The translations under genes and the position numbers were made by a program. A stretch of 64,000 bases of DNA from Chloropicon primus (taxonomy: Eukaryota > Chlorophyta > Chloropicophyceae > Chloropicales > Chloropicaceae). The stretch spans positions 496,001 through 560,000 of the forward strand of contig CP060757.1 of the NCBI GenBank assembly GCA_023205875.1, in the 5' to 3' direction. This document shows, piece by piece, positions 34,630 to 43,303 of the stretch (the stretch's first letter is position 1; each line of letters opens with the position of its first letter). The notes beneath the pieces were generated by a model, which saw only the letters and a list, made by a program, of their open reading frames with translations, did no database searches and was not told the DNA's origin.

Positions 34630-36650
34630 TTATGCGTATCCAGATGGTGTGATCACGTCGTCGATCTTCAGGATCATCTTCACGACCTGCGTTGCGAGCA
34701 TCATCTGCTGCTTCTTCCCAATGAGCGTCTCAAACACGTTTTGCTTCTTCATGTCGTTCGTTCCCTCGTCCTTGCAGTCAATTCCCAGCCTCTGGTTTCC
34801 TTCCTGCACCTGCTGGGCCTTGACAGCGGTCAGCGACTCAATTGGAGCCAAACCCGAGTTCTCTGCAAGGGCCAGAGGAATGGCATCCAGCGCCTCAGCA
34901 AAAGCCCTCATGGCGTACTGCTCGACCCCCTTGACCTTGTCCGAGGCTGCCTCAACGGCCAACGAGCAAGCGATCTCGGCGGACCCTCCGCCGTACACGA
35001 TGGAGTTATCCTTGACCAGGTTTCTCGCGACGCACAAGGCATCGTGCAAACTCCTCTTCGTCTCCTCGAGGATCATTCTGTTGCCTCCCCTCACGAGAAT
35101 GGTCACGGCCTTGCTGTTCGCGCAGTCTTCGATCACGATCATGTTGTCCTTGGTCGTTCCAAAAGAAACCTCCTTGACCTTTCCGGCCTTTCCGAGCTTG
35201 TCCTCACTGAGCTCCACGAACCTTGGCACAATCCTGCCTCCGGTGGCCATGGCGATCAGTTCGATCTCGACACCGCCCACCCATCTGATGGCCGGCAGCT
35301 CATTCTTGTAAAGCAAGTGATTGGCCTCGTCATCGAATCCCCACTGACAGATGATCAAGTTGGCGCCGGAATCCTTGCACTGCTTGATCATATCCGCAAA
35401 GTACTTTTGCTCTGTCTCGTGGAGTTTCTCGTATTTCTCTACCGTGTCGATGTCCACCTTGTGCTTTGTCTTTGGCTTTGGTGGCTCGAAGGGGCACGTC
35501 AAGATGGCGATCTTCGCGTCCTCAATCACCTTGGGCATCTGAGGGTGCGACATGTCCTTGTCCACGACGATGCCGTACACCAAAGAGGTATCCTCGATGC
35601 TTCCACCGACCTTGCCTTCGACCTTGATCAGGTCGAGGTTCACGTCCTTCCTCTCCAAGTCAGCCACGGCCATGACGGCCTTGACGCAGTACTCGGCCAT
35701 ATCGCGCTTACAGCGGTTCACGCTAACCACGGGAGTTCATGAAAAGAAGGAGAAAAAGGCTTCTCGTCAGTAAACGTGGAAGAGAGGCGCGCCCCCGTCC
35801 CCGGGCAGTCTCACTTACATTTTGGAGGAGAGCGTGGTCATGCAAGTGTTGATGAGAGGCTCCAAGTTCTCGGCGCTGAAGTCGAACTTTTCAGAGATGG
35901 AGTCCAAGGTCTCGTGGGCCACCTTGGCGGCCATCTCAAAACCTTCTGCGACCCTGATTGGGTGCATGCCCCTGTCCAGGAGGACCTCGGCCTGCTCAAG
36001 AAGAGATCCAGCGAGGACGACCACCCCCGTTGTCCCGTCACCGATCTCGTGGTCCTGACTTCGGCTCAACTCCACCAGCAGCTTGCCTATCTGGTTCTCC
36101 ACCTCCATCTGCTCCAAGATCGTTGCCCCGTCGTTCGATATCGTCAAGTCGCCGTCCGGGCTCTGAAGCATCTTGTCCATACCCTTGGGTCCCAAGCTCG
36201 AGCGAAGGATCCTGGCCACCGTCCTGGCCGCCAGAATGTTCGCCTTCTGGGCCTCGAGGCCCTTCACGCGCTTCTTCGACTCCGCGTCTGGCAAGCAAAC
36301 CACACGAGATCACACAAAAGAAAGAAGAAAACCGGTTTTTTTTCCCGGCGGCGTGGAAAGACGCAACGAAAAGAAAAGAAATACCCGTCAGCGTCCGTCG
36401 CAACTTCCGCGGGGTCGGGCTACGGCATGTTCCACGCCCACCCGCGCCCTCCCCTCCCCCTCCACCGCCCTTCCCCTCCTCCACCATGCCTTGATCTTGG
36501 CAACCCACGAAAACCAAAGACAAGACAAAAGAAAACTCGGACAACTCGAGCCTTCCCTCTCCATCCTCGTCGCCCTCGTCTTGGCTCCAGCCAAGCCTTA
36601 CCTTTAATGACGATAAAAGGCCTTCCATATTCATCAAAAGCTAGCGACAT
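34630..36650 (-). CDS. CCT5: CCT5, epsilon subunit of the TRiC/CCT chaperonin
   Basis: Three exons (36650..36602, 36287..35819, 35722..34630) encode 536 residues. [15 protein letters not shown] is the CCT-epsilon signature start. ATP-site strings [10 protein letters not shown] and [12 protein letters not shown] are intact. Apical domain: [20 protein letters not shown], then [14 protein letters not shown] and GGRIVPRF, which identify epsilon. The C-terminal part has [28 protein letters not shown] and [20 protein letters not shown]. The splice joints restore the conserved KD and [14 protein letters not shown] folds actin and tubulin in the cytosol. It is tail to tail with WDR83, 72 bp apart. 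Confidence 0.96.
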
Positions 36651-36974
36651 CCTCGTCCGTGTGTGTGTGTGTGTGTGCCTTCGTGCGTTCTCTCTCTCCT
36701 CTCCTCTCCTCTCCTCTCCTCGCTCCGCTCCGCTCTGTTTTGAATCGGGCGCGAAGGGCGGAGATCTTCAACCCCAGGGGGAGGAGGCATTGAGGCGAGT
36801 CGTCGGGGGGTGTGGAGGTCGAGGGACGGATTTTGAGGCGGGTTTGGAGCCGGGGAGTCGACTCCACGTCTCTCGATCTTTCGAACGAGCGCGCACTCGA
36901 AAAGAGTGGTGGACCAGAGACTGAGATTTGTTCTCTCAACAGTCGATCAGTGACGAGTGGCCCCGGAGGAATGG
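36651..36974. promoter_or_regulatory. Divergent promoter region with TTTCGAA motif
   Basis: Contains a TG run (about 36659-36678), CTCCT pentamers (36697-36720) and CTTTCGAACGAG at 36878-36889, followed about 43 bp later by CTGAGATTTG, a loose match to the second half of the two-part motif. Confidence 0.45.
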
Positions 36975-37436
36975 ATGGGAGGCTCGAGCGAAAGGGGGAG
37001 GGGGACGTACGAGGCGTTGAGCGGGAGACTGGGCTGCTTGAGGCGCGTGGAGCGAAGGCGGGACGCCGAGGGAGAGGAGCCTAGGCTCGTGCTGGCGCCA
37101 GAGTCCAAGGGTGTGTGGTCCAAGGAGAGAAGCAAGTGCGAGGGGACCCTCGTTGAAGGGTGCGTGGAGGAGAACAGAACACGATGCGCGATAAGAAGCA
37201 GGAAGGTGTGCACGGCGGTGAGGAAGGGTGCTGAGGGAGGCGCCCGCACGATCCTGGGCAAGCTCCTCGGCCAGAGGAGGAGGCCGCTGGAGACCGAAGC
37301 GAGCGACGCCGCGAAGGCCGAGGGGAATTGCGAGGACAAGGTCTTCGGAGCCTGCGTCGTGGACCTCGAGAGAGTCTGCTCAGAAAAGGCGAGGACGGCC
37401 TGCGGCAGAGCTTTCGAGCCGCACATCCCGTTGTGA
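36975..37436 (+). CDS. Possible small Cys-rich hypothetical protein
   Basis: An open frame of 153 residues from an ATG at about 36975. It starts MGGSSERGRG, a possible N-myristoylation signal, and has a dozen cysteines spread through it (KCEGTLVEGC, RCAIRSRKVCTAV, NCEDKVFGACVVDLERVCSE). Codons in the second half fit the host. It ends 18 bp before the start of the Gemin5-like gene on the same strand, so it could instead be that gene's leader. No family recognised. Confidence 0.4.
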   Translation: MGGSSERGRGTYEALSGRLGCLRRVERRRDAEGEEPRLVLAPESKGVWSKERSKCEGTLVEGCVEENRTRCAIRSRKVCTAVRKGAEGGARTILGKLLGQRRRPLETEASDAAKAEGNCEDKVFGACVVDLERVCSEKARTACGRAFEPHIPL

Positions 37437-37454
37437 ATTTTCCTCGCGCTGACC

Positions 37455-39731
37455 ATGAGCTCCACCTCCAAGGTAGCCGTCCCACCGTCCCCGAACTGGT
37501 ACTCTTCCCAAATCAGCGACGTGAGCAGGGACGGGGAGCTCTATGCTTACGCATCGCACAGCTACGTCGTGGTGGTCAGGCCCGGGACTGGCGAGGTGCT
37601 GCACCAGCTGGCTGGCCACAAGGGAAGAGTCACGAGCTTGACCTTTCTGAGGGGCAGGGGGAAGTACGCGAGGCATTTTTTGGTTACTGGTTCGAGGGAC
37701 AAGACGCTCATCGTGTGGGACGCTTACTCTGGCAAGCCAATACGTGCCATGAGCGGGCACAGAAGCGAGATCGGGGCCTTAGAGAGCTTCCACGAGGGAG
37801 AAGGCGCCTCGGAATCTCGCTTCTTCGTCGGCGACTTTGTGTCCGTCGACAGCTCCGGATGGGCCTTTCACTGGGACGTGTGCAGCCCTGAGAAGCCTTT
37901 GCACAAAATCCAGTTGCCCCAGACATTCTCGGGAGCTCTTTGCACCTTTGACTGTGGGACTGTCTCCAGCAGCGAGCATCTCTTGCGAGGCAGGGAGGGC
38001 CGGGACCTGCACCTAATTCGGAACCTTTTGTGTTACGGCACGGTCAGCGGGGAGGTTTGTTTGGTCGACGTGGAGAGCCAGGATGTGGTGCAGACATGGC
38101 GGCCCCATTCGGGATCAGTGTGCCAGGTGAGGTCACAGGTTGAAGGGCCGAACCTCCTGATCATGTCAACTTGCAAAAGTGGGGAAATCAAGGTGTACGC
38201 GGGGAGGAGCGAAGGCGGTGTCCTGCTGGATGACGTCTCCGCAGCAATCGTCTTGACGCCTGATCAGAGGCTCACCGCAAATGAGCGGGCCAGGAATTGG
38301 GCCAGCAGTGTGTACATAAGCGGGGGAGAAAACGATAAGAGCGCGAGATCGATACTCGTGACGGATCTAAAGGGGCAGATCTGGAAATGGAATATGGCAG
38401 AAGGCGTATCGAAAGGTGTTGGAGCAGCGCCCTTCATCGCACATCACAACAGACCCATCTTTCGAATGGATGCCATGCCAGGTGGAGGCCTCTTATCGTG
38501 TAGCATGGACCGGCAGGTAGCTTGCTTCAGTGCTAATGGGTCGGCGCAATGGGCCGTTCGGGGATTCGGTGGTCATGCTCAGTGCGTTTGTGCATCTGGA
38601 TCACAGGGGAAGCTTGCTGTTGCCTGCGGCGACAGCACGATCAGAGTGTACGGGGACTCCTTGACTGCGGAGGCAGAGCAATCCAGAGGCTTGAAGGAGG
38701 TGCAGTTCCTTTGGAATGGTTTGCAAAATGTGAGCTTCTCCTGGATGTCTTTCCACCCGAAGCAAGATGATTTGCTTGTTTTCTCCACTGAGGGAGGGGA
38801 CGGCATTGGCGTTTACAATCTTTTCCTGGGCAGGGTCACTTATATGTCCACACGCATGGGAATACAGCACGCGGAGCTAAGGAAGGAGCAAACCGCGTCT
38901 TTTGGAGAAATTCTCCTTAGCCCTCCAACTCTGTACACGCTTCAATCAGGCAAGTTGCTGGCGTGGCACAAGGATGTTCGGCAATGGGGTGAAATGCACA
39001 CCAGCAAGGTGCGACAAGAAGTTGATTTTTCGGTCTGCACGAGAAGGACTGAAGGTGGTGGCGGCAGCGACACCGAGGTGAGGGCGTTCAGTTTCTCTTC
39101 CTCGGGGAAGTACCTCGTTCTAGCCACGGAATCCAATGACATCCACATATTCCACGATCAAGAGGAGCTGCAATCTGCAAACGGTGGCGAGAGAAACGAA
39201 CAGAAGGCGTCGTTGTTCAAGCCCCTTTCGGCCAAGTGGTACCACCTGGTATCCGTTTCGAGAGAAGGCCTCAGCATCGACAGTGACATCAGCTGTGTGA
39301 GCGCCGGGCATGAAACAAAAACAGACGATGGTGGCGAACGCCTGGACATCTTTGCCGGTTATCAGGATGGGAGTGTACTGTATGAAAGAGTAGTCACATC
39401 TGCCGGGAATCACCAGTGCAAAAAGATTCTTATAGTCCTACCGCAAGCCCACAAGGCCAGAGTGAGGAGCATTGTTTTCAATTCCCACTTGGGTGATCAC
39501 TGGGCTTCTGTGGCTCAAGGCGAACCGAGTATCAAGGTCTGGTGCGGGCCCAACGAGGAGTCTGGCAGCGAAGGGGCGGGCGCTACGCTTGGATCCATAA
39601 CCCTTGAGGGACACCACGCAAGCGTGCTCTCGTTGTGTTGGAGCTCCGTGAGCCCCCGCTGCCTGTACAGCGCGTCTGAAGATCAATCGCTGAGGTTGTG
39701 GGAGTGCTGGTCTGGAGTTGGAGAGCACTAG
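37455..39731 (+). CDS. Gemin5-like WD-repeat protein
   Basis: One exon, 758 residues, two WD40 propellers. VPPSPNWYSSQISDVSRDGE is close to the opening of Gemin5 (LPPSPNWYCS). Other matching points: LAGHKGRVTSLTF, GTVSGEVCLVDVES, LLSCSMDRQVACFS, LAVACGDSTIRVYG, VQFLWNGLQNVSFSWMSFHP, then LEGHHASVLSLCWSSVSPRC at the end. Gemin5 recognises the Sm site and cap of snRNAs and delivers them to the SMN complex. The TPR-like and C-terminal dimer regions of animal Gemin5 are missing, so this is the propeller part only, with insertions between blades. Rapid change is visible mid-protein. Confidence 0.75.
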   Translation: MSSTSKVAVPPSPNWYSSQISDVSRDGELYAYASHSYVVVVRPGTGEVLHQLAGHKGRVTSLTFLRGRGKYARHFLVTGSRDKTLIVWDAYSGKPIRAMSGHRSEIGALESFHEGEGASESRFFVGDFVSVDSSGWAFHWDVCSPEKPLHKIQLPQTFSGALCTFDCGTVSSSEHLLRGREGRDLHLIRNLLCYGTVSGEVCLVDVESQDVVQTWRPHSGSVCQVRSQVEGPNLLIMSTCKSGEIKVYAGRSEGGVLLDDVSAAIVLTPDQRLTANERARNWASSVYISGGENDKSARSILVTDLKGQIWKWNMAEGVSKGVGAAPFIAHHNRPIFRMDAMPGGGLLSCSMDRQVACFSANGSAQWAVRGFGGHAQCVCASGSQGKLAVACGDSTIRVYGDSLTAEAEQSRGLKEVQFLWNGLQNVSFSWMSFHPKQDDLLVFSTEGGDGIGVYNLFLGRVTYMSTRMGIQHAELRKEQTASFGEILLSPPTLYTLQSGKLLAWHKDVRQWGEMHTSKVRQEVDFSVCTRRTEGGGGSDTEVRAFSFSSSGKYLVLATESNDIHIFHDQEELQSANGGERNEQKASLFKPLSAKWYHLVSVSREGLSIDSDISCVSAGHETKTDDGGERLDIFAGYQDGSVLYERVVTSAGNHQCKKILIVLPQAHKARVRSIVFNSHLGDHWASVAQGEPSIKVWCGPNEESGSEGAGATLGSITLEGHHASVLSLCWSSVSPRCLYSASEDQSLRLWECWSGVGEH

Positions 39732-39781
39732 CCCTCAAAAGTGTGTAAAAAGTATAATTAATGTATAATCAAAATGATTTT

Positions 39782-41877
39782 TCAAAAAACGTTTTTCGTG
39801 AACAAACAAGCAGAGGAGTCTTGGATCTCTTCATTCATGAACTCGTATAGCCTTGCCCTTTCCATGAACCTTCTGTGCTGCCTTGCAATGGAGTCGATGT
39901 TTGCTTTATCTCTGCCCTTCACCTGCAAGTCCGTCTTTGCCACGCGGTCCGCATGGAGCGTGTTCCATTTCTTCTTGGTCTTGAGCTTGTACTGCTGGTT
40001 CAGCCTCTTCTCCTCCCTGTCCCCGTCCTGCATGTCCAGGATCCACTTGTTCCTGCTCTCGCCATACAGTTTTGACGTGCTCAGGTGCCCCGGGAAGCCA
40101 GAAGGGGGGATGATGAGCTTGAAGGTGTTGGCGTGATCGGGCCTGCTAGCGAAGCGACCAAACTTCTGGTTCGGATCCGACCCAATGTATCGCTGGACAG
40201 GTGGTTTCTCCCTGGCAAGTTTCTGCTTCTCCTCGACTCTTTCCTTGCGCCGAAGCCTGCTCTTGGCGTGGTGCTCATGCAATTCATCAGTCGAGGACTG
40301 CAGGTATTCTGCAAACTCGTCGTAAGAGAAGTAGTTGTCCTTGTTCTTGTCAAACCTCGTCAGCATTTCCTGAATCTCCCCGATTGTGCACAAGTCAGGC
40401 GCAAACCTTGTCAGGCCCTCTATGAGCTCTCCCTTTGAGATGTAACCATCTCCGTTCTTGTCGTACTTCCTAAAAAGCTCGACCCCGGTGTTCGGCGTTG
40501 CGCGCAATTTTTCCGTCAACAGCAGGATCGACCTTGGCAATGGCGGGTTCTGCCACTCTTTCTCGTCCTCCTCGACCTGCCCCCGCTGAGGGGAGGTTGC
40601 GGCTGATTCTGTGCCCTGTCTCTTGCGCCGGGTCTCCTCCTGCGGCTTCATGTCGAACCAGTTCCCCTCGTCAAAAGAAGACACGAACTCCTCGTAGTCG
40701 ATCTCTCCACTTCCGTCTGCATCAACCTCATCGAAAAGCTTGTTGAAGTAAGCATCGGGGATCCCCAAGTGCAAAGAATGAAGGCCCTGAATGTACTCGC
40801 CCCTCGAGATCTTGCCGTTCCTGTTCATGTCGTACTTGCTGAAAATCTTCTTCAGTTTCGAATCCAGCTGCATGAACTTGTCCTTGAGAATATTCGTGAG
40901 GAACCTCAAGCTCGACCTCTCCTCGTGCGTGCCGCTCTGTTGCAGCCCCTGAGAGACCCAGTGCGGCACAGATATGTCTTTCCTGTCCGCGGGGTTCCCC
41001 TTGTACTTCCCCCTCACTTTGTGCCAAGGAGCCGCGTGAACGATGTTGTCCTCGGCCTGATCGATGTCCGAGAGGCCCAAGGGGTGGTCGTTGTCAAAGA
41101 AGTTGAACAGATCGACGTACTTGACCATGCCAGAGCAGTCCACATCCAAAGTCCTGGCCACCCTCATCATCTGGTTCTTCTTCAAACCGAAGCTGAACCG
41201 GGTGAGGCACTCCTCGAGCTCCCCGTAAGTGATCTTTCCGTTCTTGTTCTGGTCGAGGTCCCAGAGGTACTGCCTGATTTGCGACATCTGCGGACCAAGA
41301 CTGTTGATCTTCAGCCGAATGCTGTCGCTCAGCAGCCTGTCGGACTTTGACTTTTGGGAGAGGACCCGAATCTCCGCGCTCTGGTCCCGCGGCCGAGAGG
41401 TGCTGGGCCTCGAAGTTGGTCTGGAAGAAGAATTCACTGGGTCAGCCAAAGTTCACATCACACAGAGAGCGAGCGAGATCAAAAGTGTGGTTGCTTGGTT
41501 GGGACCGTGGTCCGCAGAGTTACTCACCCGCTTGTTTTCGGCCGAGCGACCACGCTCGCGCTCATGGGCCGGACGCTCTTCTTCGCAATAGCTTCCTTCT
41601 CCACGACTTCCTTCCTGTTGCTCGCCCCCGTGCTGTGTATCCGAGTTCTCGCACTGAATGGCCTCCTGTTCTCCCTCTCGTTCTGTGCCCCACTCCACCT
41701 CGGGCTCGCACTCCCCGAAGCGGTGCCCGGTCTCCAAGTCGGCAGCTTCGCCAACCCCGTCCTCCTGAATGTCCCCACCTTGGCCTCCCCTCCATAGTAC
41801 CTGTTCTCCTTCTTCAACTCAAACGCCTCCGACCCACCCACGAGTCCGAACCTATTCGGTATCGTCTTCGGTGCCAT
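39782..41877 (-). CDS. Six EF-hand calcium-binding protein, probably ciliary
   Basis: Two exons (41877..41528, 41420..39782) encode 662 residues. EF-hand loops: DLDQNKNGKITYGE (from 171), DVDCSGMVKYVD (209), DMNRNGKISRGE (314), DADGSGEIDYEE (350), DKNGDGYISKGE (437), DKNKDNYFSYDE (474). The second and last lack ideal ligands. The N-terminus (PNRFGLVGGSEAFELKKENR) and C-terminus (KLIIPPSGFPGHLSTSKLYG, RRFMERARLYEFMNEEI) resemble axonemal EF-hand proteins in style. A role as a calcium sensor on the axoneme is inferred. The splice joint restores RPKTSG-PTSRPSTSRP. Confidence 0.82.
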
Positions 41878-42176
41878 CCAGTCCAGTCCTCGTCACAAGT
41901 GCTTCCAAGCCCAAACAAAACCAAACCAAAAAAAACGTCGTCTTCCCTCTCCAAAACCAGCGCAAACTTCCAAAAGAAGCGTTCCAAGATAAAATAGAAA
42001 GGACCAAAGCCTGCACCAGCACCAGCACCTCGTCCAACCGCCCGCCAAGACAACTGTTCAAGTCCAGTCAATGACCCCTTCCGCTTCAAGCCGAGCCCCC
42101 CCTTCTGAAGGTTCCCCTTGACCAAACGACAAAACAAGATTTTCCATTTCAACGGATTCATTCTTTACGACGTCAC

Positions 42177-42216
42177 TTTAGGGTTTTTAGGTTTTTAGGT
42201 TCTTAGGTTTTAGTGA
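42177..42216 (+). repeat. Interstitial telomere-like repeat
   Basis: About five degenerate units of the plant/green-algal telomere type TTTAGGG (seen as TTTAGGG, TTTTTAGG, TTCTTAGG, TTTTAG). Confidence 0.6.
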
Positions 42217-42816
42217 GTTTTCGTGACGAGAGAAAAGAGAGAAAGGTTTAGTAGTCGACGTCGTCGGTTTGCGTCGTCGTCGTGTGTTGAGGGGGGGGGC
42301 AGAGAGGGGAGTAGTGCACATGGTCTTGTTCTCTTCTTCTTCTTCACGCGCGGGGTTGTTCTGAGGCAGGAAAAGGGAGGAGTGCTTTTCGTGTAGTGTT
42401 TGCTTTGTGAGACTTCCCAAGGGGCACCTCCCCCAAAAAAAGCGCTCGGAGAGATTCCCGTGAAAGCCTCCGTCATCCTCGTTCTCGTGTTCTCGTGTTC
42501 TCGTGTTCTTGGGTTATTCAAGTCCACGGTAAAACCAACAAGGAACTCGTCTCTCTCCTCTCCCTTGGTTGTGGTTGTCGGCTTGTCACACAATTGGTGT
42601 TTCTCTTGTGACTAAATAACATAAAACCTAAAGGGGTAAAGGAGTAAAAGTGACTGAGTGGTAAGGGGGTATTGCTCGTACGAACTCCTACTCCTACTCC
42701 TACTGTAGGACGACTCTCTTGGTCTTGTTCTTTGGACCAGACCATCACAACACACCAAGGAGTTCAGTTTCTTTGCTCTCTTCTCTTCTCTTTGTCTTTT
42801 GTTTTTTTGTCGCTCG

Positions 42817-42857
42817 CTGCCTTTGCCTTTGCCTTTGCCTTTGCCTTTGCCTTTGCC
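42817..42857 (+). repeat. TTTGCC hexanucleotide array
   Basis: About seven tandem GCCTTT units upstream of the PKG gene. Confidence 0.85.
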
Positions 42858-43303
42858 TCGTGTGGTGGTTTTCATCGAGGACCTTGTTGGAGGTTGAAGG
42901 AGCCCTGTGCGACTTGGACAACAAGGGACACAAGGGAAGGCGAAAGGCTTGACCCTTACACGAGGAACTTGTGCGCAATTGCACCTCACAAGTCACGCCA
43001 AGTTGCCTGACTTGCTTGCGTTGTGCATTTGGACCTTGCGCCTCGGGGTACGCTTTGAATTCGTTGTGTTCCTTTGGGGGAAGTGACGACCAACAGCCTC
43101 TCCTGGGGTGGTGGAGCGAAGGCTTGTCTGTGTGTCGGCACCTGAGGAGTAAAGCGTGGACGGGGCCTTGCTGATAATGATGCTATCTGTATAGAACGTC
43201 GCAATAGGAAGGCAGCACACGGAACAACACGCAGCAGCACGCGCACACACGTACGACGAGAGAGAACGGAGCAAGGGACGGTGAAAGAGAGCGAGACTGA
43301 ACC

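Larger units (their letters stand above)
41878..43303. other. 1.4-kb divergent intergenic region with telomere-like and other short repeats
   Basis: Between the EF-hand gene and the PKG gene. Contains a telomere-like stretch (42177-42216), a GTTCTCGT run (42479-42511), CCTACT repeats (42688-42706) and a TTTGCC hexamer array (42817-42857). Open frames here are low-complexity. No gene supported. Confidence 0.5.

Noticed and set aside
36947-37471. 174-codon minus-strand frame opposite the small Cys-rich frame
   Set aside because: Pro/Ser/Leu text typical of antisense; the plus-strand reading has the better codon fit.
41878-43303. Possible gene in the 1.4-kb gap before PKG
   Set aside because: All frames are built from simple repeats; no start with good context and no domain.
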